A DNA stretch of 64,000 bases, taken from Poa pratensis. Its lineage: Eukaryota > Streptophyta > Magnoliopsida > Poales > Poaceae. The notes beneath the pieces are model-generated. The model was not told the DNA's origin and ran no database searches. It was given only the letters and a program-made list of their open reading frames with translations. The position numbers and the translations under genes are program-made. The stretch spans positions 71,652,184-71,716,183 of the forward strand of contig CAMZMU010000027.1 in the NCBI GenBank assembly GCA_947311845.1, in the 5' to 3' direction. Below, one piece after another: positions 52,511 through 64,000 of this stretch (position 1 is the stretch's first letter; each line of letters starts with the position of its first letter).

Positions 52511-55212
52511 TCAGTATCTTCTCCTTGGTGGGCTCCTTGTGCGATTAGGCCTCGGTGATCTGAAATGGACACAGTATACAAACTCAAGTAAGTATCTACG
52601 CAGTTGTTAGAATTATTTAACTATGAACGCTGGTCAGTGACCCGAACTACCGAATGTTAAAAGGCAAAAGGCAACTTCTTAATCAAGATCCATACAATCG
52701 TATTACGTAGCCATAAAGGAAATCCACAATTATTTAACTACTGGAGAAATAAAATGTCTTTACTCGGGGAAACTCAGCAGGTCTTGTAAGAAAAGTACTA
52801 TCGGGTGGGAGAAGATGCTGGATTTGAGGTGGAGCTGTAAAAAGGACTACTTGAGGACTTGAAAACCGGACAGGACAAATCTCCTCAGGATTGTATTGAG
52901 CAATCGGAGTGCAGAAGGTAATTAAACTTCATCAGCTAACTAGCCGAAATGGTTGAGTGTAACTTCCGGAGTTAAAACGGCCAGGACACATTCCCTTGAG
53001 ATCATGTTATCCAACCAGAAACCAAGTTCATCAAATTACTAGCTATAAGTACCAAACCAGGTTTTAGCAAACTCAATTTAGATTAGAACTTTTCATTCCT
53101 AATGTAATTCTTTAATTATACTGGTTTATTTTATAACGATTACACCTAAGAAGTCTCTGCATCAAAATCTAGAGCCAACTCCTGCAATAGTGCTTTTTCA
53201 TGTAAAGCCTCATATATGAATGATACATTGTTCTATGGCCACTAATTAGTTTAAGTAATGGTTCCTAGTTTCTACCACTATATCCTGAAGGTTCTCAAGA
53301 ATAAGCTGACCTAATAAAACTCATTAGCTTTAAGCCTGTAATTTCCCTGTGAAACAACACAAAAAAAACTAAATAAAAAAACACATAGGTAGAACATACC
53401 TCTTCCGAGTATTTCTGCGTTTGACAGGGCCATTACTAAATGCCCAGTCAACACTTATTATCTGTGAAAGAAGCTCAGTTCCATCTGATTCTTTTATTGC
53501 AACCTGGGCTTCCTCGAAGTTCTCATACTCAATCAGAGCATATCCCTACACAGGAGAAGTAAAATCAAACAGTCATGAGGCATGGATTAGGATATAGGGT
53601 ACAAAACCCTTCTTTTCACACATACCATTGGCTTAATTTCACACCAACACTTGTAATTTTGTTTTTTATGGATGAGCAGTCAAATAAAAAGAACCTTTTT
53701 ACATATGAACTATGTAGCATGTCTTACTCATCATTAAGGAATCATTTGAGGAATTTCACATGGGTACTAACAAACAAAATTAAGCCAATGGTATGTCTGC
53801 AAAATGAAGGACTAAAACCAGTAGAAGGCATACCTTCACAAATCCAGTTCGGCGATCCAAATTCAAATGCAAGTTCTTGACCTGCCCAAAACCACCGAAA
53901 ATATTGTGAAGGTCCTCCTCCTGAGCTTCTTCATGAACTCCAGTAACCAGTACAATCCACCCTTCAATTGCTGTGGAGAAACATGCATGAACTCAATTAG
54001 TGACATCAATTATCTTCATATTAGGGGAATTTATGCAAGGAGACAAACAGTGCAATGGACAACGTATGGGGTACTACAATTGCCTTTTTTGTACTAATAG
54101 CATCCATTAATTCAACGTTTTGAAGCAACAAAGCTTTAATATGAGTGGAAAGTGATAACAGGAGTATGTTACATCCAACATTCACAAATGAAACTCCACA
54201 AAAGTCGAAAATAGCAACTTCAAAGGTGGATGTATGGCAATCAAGGCACTAGCGGCTTATCAGAGAAACTGAGCATGTTCATAACAGCATCAAGATAAGT
54301 AGTGATAAATAATGCGGAAGGTGTACCCAAAGCCATAACGGCTCACAGCATAAGATATACGGTACCCACAGTTTCAATCAGAAGAGCAGTCCGGTAAACA
54401 ATATTGAAAATCAAGGTCCCAAGAAGAAAACACAAACAAAGATTAAAAAAAGAACCACATTTATGCTCCCCGCTGATCACTGATCTCGTTTCAAAGTTTC
54501 TCACATCTAGGGTAAGGCCAGCATCGGTTCAGAGGTCTACACTAAAATCACAGGTAGTAACAATCTTGGGAGTCTAGGAGTGAACAGCGATTTCCTAATC
54601 CAAGGAAACAATCCGGACAAATCGCCTTCCACCTGCACATCTACATAGCTGAGGAAAAGGCAATCTTTTGCACCAAGGAACACAAGGATTTCCTAGCAAT
54701 GCGTAGCAGCCCATGGGCATCGGAAGAAACCGACCAAGATGACATCTTTATCATCCCTTGATGTCCAAATCCCCTCCTCAAACAGCAAAACCAATACATC
54801 GAGGAAGAGAACATACTGAGCTACCGTACCTCCTACACGAGCGTTCAGATCCCGCCGCATACCGAGTTAGCAGAACAGAGAGGGAGGGAGAGGTGGAGAG
54901 GGATAGAGACGTACAGCGGACTGGGCCAGGGCCGCCATCGGAGGCGAGGGCGTCGAAGCCGGAGCGGCCGACGCCCGCTAAGCGCGAGTCTCGGGGTGCG
55001 GAGGAGGAGTTGGGGTCCTCGCGGAAGCCGCGCCCCTTGGTCTTACGGGGCGCGTCGTCGTCGGCGCCGCCGCCGCCTCCCGCGATGGTGGATCGGAGGC
55101 GGGGAGCGGGGGCCGGCGAGGGCTCGATGGCGCCATCCTCGTCCATGAGGTCGTCGTCGTCGGAGTCGAAGTCTACCGCCTCTACGTCCGTGTTCATCGT
55201 CGCCGCCGCCAT
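52511..55212 (-). CDS. Y14: RNA-binding protein Y14 / RBM8A, exon-junction-complex core, 209 aa
   Basis: Four exons: 54915-55212, 53834-53970, 53400-53545 and 52511-52559, all GT-AG with matching phases. The N-terminus ([20 protein letters not shown]) and [10 protein letters not shown] match plant Y14 proteins. The single RRM runs from [20 protein letters not shown] through [20 protein letters not shown] (RNP1) to [12 protein letters not shown]. The Arg/Ser tail ends PPRRRY. Y14 pairs with Mago and eIF4A3 in the exon junction complex deposited on spliced mRNA, working in localisation and nonsense-mediated decay. An upstream in-frame ATG at 55293 exists, but the start at 55212 gives the family length and N-terminus. 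No lesion seen; the length is close to plant homologues. Confidence 0.95.
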
Positions 55213-56830
55213 CGCTGCTGCAGCCGCCGGGATTGGGTTTGGATCTGGGTTCGGGTGGGGAGCGGGGAGACCTACTGGGTTTGGGGTTTGCACGTCCGGT
55301 TATCTTCTCTTTTGTTTCCAGAAACACCCTTGACATATACTCCGTGTAGGCATTGAATTTCCATTGAAAACGCCGATAAGCCGATTCCAATAAGAATACT
55401 CATTTGTAAAACAGGAGTGGTTTTCTATTTCATTTTCAAGTTGAATTTATGTTTTCATTTGTATTGTTATTTTTCTTCTCCTATGTCTTCCGAACTATCA
55501 TGAGCGAAAAATAATTGTATACATCTAGTGACGAAGAGATGCTTCCCGGCAACCCAATGGTATCAGAACATAACCGATTTTTTTGTCCCAAAGCGGATTT
55601 ACAATCTCTTTTTAACACCTTCCAGGAATTTTACGGATTTTGTAGACTGGGCCAAAGTCCAGCTGTTTCAGAGGCATTTCCCTCAGGAAAACACAGTACG
55701 TCTGAATATTCTAACTCGTGCGTTTTATGCACTAGTAAAGGTGCACGTGCCACGCACGTACCATTAGATTTCAAAATTCAAATATTCAAAGATTAAACTT
55801 CATATTACATAAAGGTACTTCTAATTTTATATATGCGATTATTTGGTTACACTCCATGACATATAAGGTTGTACGTCATATGTTCATTCCCGGCTACACC
55901 TAAAAACGGAGCAGAGATCGGAAGGAGTAGTACAATCCAAATGCTTATATTACCAGATCAACATCAAATTCCAGATTTCAATGTCATCAAACATATCACA
56001 ATATTTGTTTCCGCATTTACAGTTTCACCTAAAAGAATTCTAAACCTCCATTTAAGTGTGAAGAGCCACATGGTATGAACATTGTACTATTATATTCTGC
56101 ATTGTATGGTAGAGAGGTTTCGAACGACGCCACAATGCAATATTTCTACTTCAATAAAAGCTAGGAAGCAACCAAGACAATGGTGAGAAAGAAAATACTG
56201 ACACCAACAAATAAATGCGATAACAATGTGAAGATCAGAAAAAATCATAATATATTTGTGACAATGTAAAGTGGAAAATAATTAGACCCGCGTAGAATAC
56301 ATCTACAACAAGAAAAGCATCAAATAAAATAAAATAGACCACTTGTATACAAATGAGGACTTGTATACACATGAAACTGCCAAATGAACAATCTGCTATA
56401 CTCCTCGGTCGCTCATCTAGGCGCCAAGGGCCTCAAGGCTTTGAATCCATCCTTCCCAAAAACCACAGATCACCAACAAACTACCAAATGCACATGCCAT
56501 GTCCTCCTCACTCATTCAATCATCAAGGGCCAAGGCTGTCGACTTTAAATCTAGCCTTCTCTGCCAACATACTCCTCACGACGTTACATGTAATCAATTA
56601 TTGGCAGTTAGTTAGATACATACATGTCCATTCATTTTATCATAAAGTAAAAAAGTAGGATATACTCTATTAGAAGAAATGTGTTTTGAGCATTGAAGCC
56701 TGCATGAATGAATTTTCATACAGGACTAATAAATTGCAAGTGTACACATTTATATGCCTAGTATCATCTAGTCATATCCCCTACAATAAATTCAGAATGA
56801 AACTTTTTTTTACCGAAATCTAAGGACATA
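55213..56830. other. Y14 upstream region and unassigned AT-rich sequence
   Basis: 55,213-55,400 is GC-rich leader and promoter of Y14. The rest shows no supported gene. 55,515-55,770 has an open but unrecognised frame ending in GTGCACGTGCCACGCACGTA, a style seen at ends of some grass transposons. Nothing else can be assigned. Confidence 0.4.
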
Positions 56831-58830
56831 TTATAAGGCATTGCATGCAAACTCTGGCATTTCGACTCGAAGGCAGTATGAAATGACCGGTAATGGTAAA
56901 GCTGAGCGAGTTATAATTATACCTATAAAGGCAAGAACATTGTGAATGTGGTCTTCATGATCATATATAAATAATATATTGACCCTGGTAGATTTGCAAA
57001 AAGAATGATGGAAGCAAGCAAACAATTGTCATAATATAATTAACTTACCTAATTTTTCGAACATAAAGCACTGAATTTTGTTCCTGTACTTACTTCCAGT
57101 TCCGCTGTTTTGTTGACATCAAGAGGTTCACTTTATACCTCAAGAACTCTGTCATCATTTAATACCACAGATGGCACATTCACTGTGATGAACATATGTT
57201 AAATGAGTTATTCCTTATATATAATCATGCATGAATGCATGCAGAACCAAAGCCTAATAAATTTTTGTGCAAATGTTGTGCAATGGACAAGCTAGAAAAA
57301 TCGGCATATGCATCAAGGAAATTGTTCTTTCATCAAGCATGACTTAGTGAGCATCTATATCATGAAAGTATAATATCTGCCTAAATGTATCTGAAAGCAC
57401 AAGGAAATGCACTCCCATGCTTCAAGCAGGATCTCATGAAAAAGGCAAAGAACTTATCAGTTGATACCAAAAGTTTCCAAGAAATTATGTAAGAGAAACT
57501 ACTCAGGATCCTTGGAAAATTATCAGTTGAAAAAATAGATACATCACAAACCACCTCGGAAAATTTTACGGCCACCGCCTTCCTCAGCCCAGCTGCAACG
57601 CCTGCATGTCGTCAAGTACATGTCCTGAATTGCGGATACATGTTTTGCAAGTAAACTGCAGTAACTGGTGTGTGAAGCTGAACCGCTAACCACCAAAGAA
57701 GTTCTAACAAGACATATAAAGCCATGATCAAATCAAATCCACTCAACAAGCTCGTCCATGGGCAGCAAGTGCATGTGCCACACTGCTACAAGATCATGTA
57801 CAGTATTTGACAATCAGATATTATAGACTTGTAATAACGCTTTTTCTCTCCAATGATAGAAGAAGAGGATCAGAGGTCATCGATGTAGCTTATGAGACTG
57901 TTCTTCCGTAGCATGGCCTTTGGCTGTAGGGTGATATTTCCAGCCATCTGCATAGAGACAATAAGGCCTTAATATGCAGTGAAAGCTTCTGCCTGGAAAG
58001 CATACTGCAAGTTGTTAATTCTTCCAGTAGCGTACACAAATCTGGATAGTTAATTTGCAATTCTTATTATTGTATATACATGTACGGCTGTACCATAATT
58101 ACAAGAGGATCAGGCAAGAAATATTACAACTGAACCTCAACCAACTGAACAAAAGAAATATTAGCTACGGGGAGTGGACAGCCTCAACCAAGAAAATCTC
58201 AATAACCAAAGGCTAAATCACAGTAGATACATGTATGCTCATCATAGGTATGAACCAATTTGGTAACTTGCATCAGTTATTATGACAAAAAAAATGATCT
58301 ACTGAATAAATGCATCATGGACAGAACCAAGGCCATGCTCCTTCTTTTCTTATGCGGGATACCAGAAGTTATGTTTTTGTTTGCCACTACTGCTTGCTAA
58401 CTTCCAGTTCAGGAAGTGGACAACACGGGTGCTTTAATAATTAGGAGCTCATGTGCTATTCTAAACATTATGTGCGTACTGCACATGTCCAGCATCACCT
58501 TTTCTGCATTTTCTCAACAGTGTACATGTACATTATAACCATTATAATGTATATGCCAGAAGTTTGGAACTCTCTGATTGAAACGTTGTGTAAATATTTT
58601 AACTAACCCCATTGTGAAGAACGGTTTTGATTAACTGAACACAAATCACTAAGATATAGGATGGCTGAAACTTAGAAATCCACTAACTCCATTTCTTTTC
58701 TAGTAGCTCAGTGCAGCGAGAGAGGCACCGTCGGCGGTGGCAAGGAAGAGGTCGCTGGAGTTCTCCTCCAGGTTTCCGGCTATGATGATGGAGGTCGTTG
58801 GCAGTCTCTTCCACGGCTCCGCGTAGTCGT
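56831..58830 (-). other. Exon-like islands of an unrecognised minus-strand gene or relic
   Basis: Several minus-strand islands look like exons. 58,701-58,830 reads YAEPWKRLPTTSIIIAGNLE and ends SLAALSY plus a stop. 57870-57947 follows a CAG acceptor: MAGNITLQPKAMLRKNSLIS, ending IDDL plus a stop. About 57,545-57,600 reads VAAGLRKAVAVKFSE between AG and GT. 57094-57182 lies between CACAG and GTAAGT: VNVPSVVLNDDRVLEV, stop, SEPLDVNKTAELE. I do not recognise the protein. The stops and the Copia insertion at 58,831 suggest a disrupted gene, but this is weak. Confidence 0.3.
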
Positions 58831-59807
58831 TGTTGGAATACTAGGCATAATTTTCATGATTAATTCCAGAATATTAAACATGACAACCGCAACTACTAAC
58901 ATGTTAAACACAAACATATTAGATGTACTAATTAACATGAACAGCAGCAACACATACACCAACATATCCATAGTAAAACAGTTCGGTTTATGCAGCGCGT
59001 ACTGAACAGTTGCAGATGAAGCAGCCGTTGAAGCAGCGACGGCAGCAGCTTGAGCGGCTTCGGTGCCGGCAACAGCTCGAAGAAGATGACGTTGGAGACG
59101 ACCGCCCGCGTATCTGGCGATCGTCCAGGAAGGCGAGCCGTGATGAAGAACTTGAAAGCAGTCGCGCGGAGCGCTTCCCAAAAACCTAATTCGCCATCTC
59201 CCGTACAGGATCACAAGGACGAGCGGTTGCGGAGACCTGCTGTCCCGTTCGCCGGTGCACGCCGGCGCACGGGATGGAGTAGACTACGGTGGCGGCGCAA
59301 GGCACGAGATTGGCAAAACCTAGATTGGTTCGGTATGTGACGGCGCACGCAGTGCACGGCAATATATAGTGCGGTTCGGAAAACCCTAACGGGTACAACG
59401 TGGGCCGGCCACGTCGCACACGTTTGAGTCGGTTACAGCAGCCCACGATCCGGTAGCGATCCGAATTGGCTAAGCTGTACACGTACGCTAACACGACTCG
59501 TTTTTCCTGAACTGCAAAAATATAAGCATCGGCTCGGCTCATTCCCGCAACCCGCGGCGTGTCGTGACGGACGGCGGCGGAGGAGGAGGAGGAGTGCGCA
59601 CGAGAGAGCCTTCTATTCTCAGCCAGCACACCAAGTGATAGAACACTCCACTATATAAAGTGGTGCAGCTCTCTCTAAGCTAGCAGTATGGGACTAAACT
59701 TTAGTCACGTACATGCACCTCCAAAATTCTGCCATGCACATGGGCCAATTTGAGATTTCCAGAATTGCTTATATGGGCTGCCCACTAATGGGCCCAATAT
59801 TCTAACA
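58831..59807 (-). repeat. Copia 3' LTR (977 bp)
   Basis: The minus strand starts TGTTAGAATATTGGGCCC and ends TATTCCAACA, with matching inverted termini. It contains ACTTTATATAGTGGAG, a TATA-like site near 59,655. Frames in it (58,780-59,629) are not genes. Confidence 0.88.
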
Positions 59808-59820
59808 ATCCCCCACCAGA
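59808..59820 (-). other. Polypurine tract
   Basis: The minus strand reads CTGGTGGGGGAT directly before the LTR; it primes plus-strand synthesis. Confidence 0.8.
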
Positions 59821-60350
59821 TCTCAAATTCCCATTTAGAGATTTTGCCAAACCTCGTTTCTTGTTTATATACCAGTGTTTCAGCAGAGACTGTTAAGTTG
59901 AACTTCTGCCTAGAGCTTCAAGCTACATCTACCAGCAACTTGAACAATGGACGAACCTTGAATTGCAAGTTTGGTGCCAATAGACTTCACTCAAAGTCAT
60001 AACCAGTACGTGGCTGCCAGTAGCCTACCCCGCGGGTGGAGCATATGCGTCATACTCCCTGGTCTCTTCATGAGTTTACTAGAGATCACCCAAATCTCAT
60101 AGACTGCGACGTTTAACAGTCGGACTCATATAGGTGTGTTCTTTCAAGGTCGCTCTGTAGGATAGCACCTTTGCTACGAATAGCCAACAGAAACACATTA
60201 AGGCATGTCGCCAACCTGCCTTACAGAATTTGAGAGTTATGCATCTTCACATAGAGAGGGTTAAATAAAAACTCTCCTCTGTCAAACCACTAGCTTGTTC
60301 TTCCCAGGTCCTAATTCACGGGATCTCCGATCACATAGGTTGGGTTACCA
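59821..60350 (-). other. Non-coding region between Copia pol and 3' LTR
   Basis: About 530 bp after the pol stop codon. No supported frame, as expected for the 3' untranslated part of this element. Confidence 0.6.
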
Positions 60351-61571
60351 CTATGGTGTAACGCTCACGGGTCTCAACCCCATCTCTCTCGATGCACTGT
60401 CTATCACATTACGTGATAGTCCCTTTGTAAAGGGATCTGCCAGGTTTTTGTCAGTTTGAACATAACTAACAGTCATTACTCCGGAGTTTCTCATTTTCCT
60501 GACAGACTTCAAGCGTCTTTTAACGTGTCTTGATGACTTCGCATTATCCTTAGCACTGTTCACTTTCATGATAACCGTCTGGTTGTCACAATTCATAAGG
60601 ATGGCCGGTAATGGTTGCTCAACCACCGGCAAGTCCATCAAGAGCTCACGCAGCCATTCTGTCTCAACAGAAGCTGTATCTAAAGCAGTAAGTTCTGCTT
60701 CCATGGTTGACCTCGTCAAAATGGTCTGTTTGCAAGACCTCCATGACACTGCGCCACCTCCAAGAATAAATACATATCCACTTGTGGCGTAGAGCTCATC
60801 AACATCTGAGATCCAGTTCGCATCACAGTATCCCTCAAGCACCGCAGGGTGCCCTGAATAGTGAATCCCATAACTCATTGTACCGTTCAGATAGCGCATG
60901 ACCCTTTCAAGTGCATGCCAATGATCAATACCCGGGTTAGACATGAACCTGCTCAACTTGCTCACAGCAAAAGAGATGTCAGGTCTTGTCGCGCTCGCAA
61001 GGTACATGAGTGAACCGATCACTTGAGAATATCTTAATTGATCTCTCGTTTCCTTCTTGTTCTTTCTGAGTGTCACACTGGGATCATAGGGTGTTGGAGA
61101 AGGCTTGCTGTCTATATAACCAAAGCGGCTCAAGACCTTCTCAACATAGTGTGATTGCGTTAACGTAATCCCACTCTCATCCCTAATCAGCTTAATGTTC
61201 AGGATCACATCAGCTTGTCCCAGATCTTTCATATCAAAGCTCTTTGACAGAAAAGACTTGACCTCATTTATCACTATCATGCTTGTACCGAAAATCAGTA
61301 TGTCATCAACATACAAGCATAATATAACACTATCGCCCCCACCATGGCGATAATATACACACCTATCAGCCTCATTAATGGCAAAGCCTGCAGAAGTTAA
61401 AGTTCTGTCAAACTTCTCATGCCATTGCTTAGGTGCTTGCTTCAGCCCATACAAAGATTTTAACAATTTGCACACCTTTCTCTCTTCACCTTTTACTACA
61501 AACCCATCAGGCTGATCCATATAAATCTCCTCTTCCAGCTCTCCGTTAAGGAAAGCTGTCTTCACGTCCAT
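60351..61571 (-). CDS. Copia RT C-terminal half and RNase H
   Basis: An open 406-codon frame: [40 protein letters not shown], catalytic [12 protein letters not shown], then [15 protein letters not shown]. RNase H follows with [49 protein letters not shown] and [16 protein letters not shown]. The stop at 60351 gives the normal Copia pol end. It is separated from the N-terminal RT by one frameshift near 61,675. Confidence 0.9.
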   Translation of the reverse strand: MDVKTAFLNGELEEEIYMDQPDGFVVKGEERKVCKLLKSLYGLKQAPKQWHEKFDRTLTSAGFAINEADRCVYYRHGGGDSVILCLYVDDILIFGTSMIVINEVKSFLSKSFDMKDLGQADVILNIKLIRDESGITLTQSHYVEKVLSRFGYIDSKPSPTPYDPSVTLRKNKKETRDQLRYSQVIGSLMYLASATRPDISFAVSKLSRFMSNPGIDHWHALERVMRYLNGTMSYGIHYSGHPAVLEGYCDANWISDVDELYATSGYVFILGGGAVSWRSCKQTILTRSTMEAELTALDTASVETEWLRELLMDLPVVEQPLPAILMNCDNQTVIMKVNSAKDNAKSSRHVKRRLKSVRKMRNSGVMTVSYVQTDKNLADPFTKGLSRNVIDSASREMGLRPVSVTP

Positions 61572-61921
61572 TTGATGAACGAAGAGATTATAGGAGGCAG
61601 CCAGGGAAAGTAGTACACGAATGGTGGTGAGACGAGCAACAGGTGAATAGGTGTCAAAGTAATCTTCGCCTTCAGCTGGGTGTAGCCCTTGGCCACAAGC
61701 CTTGCCTTGTACTTCTCAATAGTACCATCAGGCTTTAGCTTCTTCTTAAACACCCACTTACAGCCCACCGGTTTGCAACCGTAGGGTCTTTCAGATAATT
61801 CCCAAGTTCCATTAGAAAGAATCGAGTCCATCTCATTATGGACAGCTTCTTTCCAGTCATCAGCATCAGGAGATGCAAATGCCTCTGCAATGGACGTGGG
61901 AGTATTGTCCACAAGGTACAC
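61562..61921 (-). pseudogene. Copia RT N-terminal part (frameshifted)
   Basis: Reads [40 protein letters not shown] and RLVAKGYTQ. After that the RT sequence continues in another frame ([20 protein letters not shown]), so one indel lies near 61,675. Confidence 0.85.
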
Positions 61922-62668
61922 AATGAAATCATCACCAAAGGATTTTTCGTCCTCTGTCTCTTGCTCCTCTTGGGAGCTGATTCATTGTCATCCTTCTCAA
62001 GGACTTCCTCAACAGTGGTTGTTCAGAATGATCAACAGATGTACTAGGTTCAACAAGTATCTCAGAAGAAATTCTAGCAATGCTATGCATATCCTTCATA
62101 GGAAATATGTTCTCAAAAATGTTGCATCACGAGATTCGAAAATAGTATCAACATGCATATCAGGTATCTCAGATTTAACCACTAAAAATCTATAGCAAAT
62201 GCTCCGATGAGCATAGCCTAGAAAGACACAATCCACTGTCTTTGGTCCAAGTTTACGTTTCTTAGGAATTGGCAAATTGACTTTCGCCAAACATCCCCAA
62301 GTGCGTAAATAAGAAAGTGATGGTGTTCTCCCAGACCACTCCTCGTAAGGGTCTTCTTTTATCCTTGTTTGGAACTCTATTCAGGACATGACACGCAGTC
62401 AATAAAGCCTCCCCCACCATGCCTTAGATAAACCAGCAGTGTCCAACATGGCATTCACCAAATCGGTCAGCGTGCGGTTTTTCCTCTCAGCAACCCCGTT
62501 TGATTGGGGAGAATAGGGAGGCGTCCTCTCATGAATAATACCATGTTCCTCACAGAATTCATCAAATATTTTGGAGAAGTACTCGCCACCACGATCCGAC
62601 CTAAGACGTTTGATCTTTCTCTCTAATTGATTTTCTACTTCAGCTTTATAGATTTTAAAGTAGTCCAT
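61922..62668 (-). pseudogene. Copia integrase core and C-terminus (broken)
   Basis: 62399-62668 carries the integrase core: KRLRSDRGGEYFSKIFDEFC and YSPQSNGVAERKNRTLTDLV, with catalytic Asp and Glu kept. 62096-62290 carries the C-terminal KLGPKTVDCVFLGYAHRS. Frame changes near 62,650, 62,300-62,400 and 62,095 separate these pieces. The linker towards RT (61,940-62,095) is degenerate. Confidence 0.8.
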
Positions 62669-63417
62669 AGCTCATCTTTAGTGTGCAACAAGTATACATA
62701 GCAGAACCTAGTAGCATCATCGATTAAAGTCATGCAATATTTCTTATCACCTTTTGTCAACACGCCATTCATCTCACACAGATCCGAATGTACGAGTTCT
62801 AGAGGTGCCAAGTTTCTCTCCTCGGCTGCCTTGTGAGGCTTTCGAGGTTGCTTAGATTGCACACAGCTATGGCACTTAGAACCTTTGGCAACGGTGAAAG
62901 TAGGAATTAAACGCAAGCTGGAAAGTCTACTCATTAAACCAAAATTAACATGACATAAACGAGAGTGCCACACATCGGCATCCGAATCCACACTGCCACA
63001 AATATGGTTTACTGACTTATTACAAAAATCCGATAATGAAAAGCGGAACAAGCCTCCGCACTCATACCCTTTACCAATAAATTGTCCAAACTTTGACACA
63101 ACTACTTTATTGGACTCCAAGACTAATTTAAACCCATCTCTGCATAGAAGGGAGCCGCTAACAAGATTCTTGTTCATAGTAGGGACATGCTGCACGTTCC
63201 TCAGCTGCACGATCTTCCCCGAAGTAAACTTCAGATCTACCGTGCCAACACCACGAACAGAAGCATGTGATCCATTCCCCATTAAGACGCTTGAATCGGC
63301 GACCTGATAAGATGTGAACATAGAGATGTCAGCACACATGAACATTAGCACCCGTATCAATCCACCAACATGGAGATTGAAATACTGAAAGCACAAATGG
63401 TAAATTACCATACCCAT
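62635..63417 (-). pseudogene. Copia protease end, GAG-pre-integrase and integrase start
   Basis: An open frame holds the end of the protease (VLMGNGSHASVRGVGTVDLK, VPTMNKNLVSGSLLCRDG), the HHCC zinc region (WHSRLCHVNFGLMSRL to CHSCVQSKQPRKPHK) and the first integrase Asp (LVHSDLCEMNG, MTLIDDATRFCYVYLL). It overlaps the next piece out of frame. Confidence 0.85.
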
Positions 63418-64000
63418 CAGTATTGCTAGCGGTCACGACGTTGACATGCTTCTTCCCTTTCTTGTCTGCACGATCTGGGCAGTCCACAGAGAAGTGTCCG
63501 AGCTCTCCACAAGTGTAGCACTTTAGCTCAGATTTGTTCAGCATCTTCTTCTTCTTCTTGAAAGAAGTAGTCTTGGTAGGCATGTTGAAGGAAGGCTTAC
63601 TCTTTGCCTTGTTCTTGCCATGGTGAAAGTTCTTCTGCACCATATTGGCGCTAGACTGACCTTCACCTTTCTCAGCGGTGTCCTTAGCCCGAGCCTTCTC
63701 CTCAACATCAAGAGACGCTATCAGGTTTTCAACCGATATCTCCTGTCTCTTGTGTTTGAGAGTTGTGGCGAAGTTCCTCCATGAAGAGGGCAACTTTGCA
63801 ATAATGCAACCAGCCACAAACTTGTCAGGTAAGGCACACTTAGCGTGCTCAAGCTCCTTCGCAATGCACTGTATCTCATGAGCCTGTTCGACTACAGAAC
63901 GGTTGTTAACCATCCTGAAGTCATGGAAGCTCTCCATGATGTACAGTTCACTGCCAGCATCTGCTACACCGAACTTAGCGTTCAGTGCCTCCCAGAGCTC
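63329..64000 (-). pseudogene. Copia gag and protease active site, cut by window edge
   Basis: The frame continues beyond 64,000. It shows the capsid region (NNRSVVEQAHEIQCIAKELE, IAKLPSSWRNFATTLKHKRQ), a CCHC zinc knuckle (CYTCGELGHFSVDC) and the protease active site (WWIDTGANVHVC). A frame change near 63,340 separates it from the rest of the protease. Confidence 0.85.

Larger units (their letters stand above)
58831..64000 (-). mobile_element. Copia retrotransposon, 3' LTR to gag, running off the window
   Basis: Minus-strand order from the right is gag, protease, integrase, RT, RNase H, polypurine tract, LTR. The 5' LTR lies beyond 64,000. GTCGT (58826-58830) outside the LTR is the candidate target duplication. 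There are several frame breaks in integrase and one in RT, so it is not autonomous as written. It is inserted beside an exon-like sequence. Confidence 0.9.

Noticed and set aside
58780..59629. Open frames of 144-147 codons on the minus strand
   Set aside because: They lie in the Copia 3' LTR and cross its end; no known domain or family-like sequence.

Overview
This window is plant nuclear DNA, almost certainly from a grass of the wheat/barley tribe. The evidence is spliced plant genes with GT-AG introns, long nested LTR retrotransposons (Copia, Athila-type and Tat-type Gypsy), Stowaway MITEs and a Mutator-like element carrying plant-mobile-domain genes. No bacterial or organellar gene is visible.

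Layout. (1) 1-6.4 kb is a nest. A Gypsy element (3' end, 459-bp LTR) sits inside the gag of an Athila-type element (5' LTR and gag start, minus strand), which sits inside a decayed Copia element. (2) 6,993-13,064 is a complete Mutator-like element (MULE) with a perfect 9-bp target duplication and ~380-bp terminal inverted repeats. It carries two convergent decayed genes, a GRF zinc-finger/coiled-coil gene and a plant-mobile-domain (PMD) gene, but no visible transposase. Its TIRs are studded with a 25-bp palindrome, and a ~270-bp nested palindrome lies between the genes. (3) 13.1-14.75 kb is an internally deleted Copia derivative in which gag is joined to RNase H. (4) 14.8-22.7 kb holds a host Agenet (Tudor-like) gene on the plus strand whose long first intron contains Stowaway MITEs. 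(5) 22,736-51,855 holds a Tat-lineage Gypsy element with two RNase H domains and a spliced antisense gene. It appears twice, separated by 13 Ns. (6) 52.5-55.2 kb is a complete four-exon gene for Y14/RBM8A, the exon-junction-complex protein, on the minus strand. (7) 55.2-58.8 kb is non-coding or unassigned sequence with a few exon-like islands. (8) 58,831 to the end is another Copia element (minus strand) with a 977-bp 3' LTR, running off the window.

The large repeat is best read as an assembly artefact. 21,400-36,213 and 36,227-51,043 are the same ~14.8 kb of sequence, including the end of the Agenet gene, and meet exactly at the N-gap. The copies differ mostly by small indels, and in places one copy stays open where the other is frameshifted. 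One insertion with the 5-bp target duplication GCACA, lying between the convergent Agenet and Y14 genes, explains everything. The second Agenet gene end and the second retrotransposon should not be counted.

The most unusual structure is the MULE: it has two host-like genes, promoter-bearing TIRs, and at least twelve copies of a GCGCC/GGCGC palindrome arranged symmetrically at its ends and centre.
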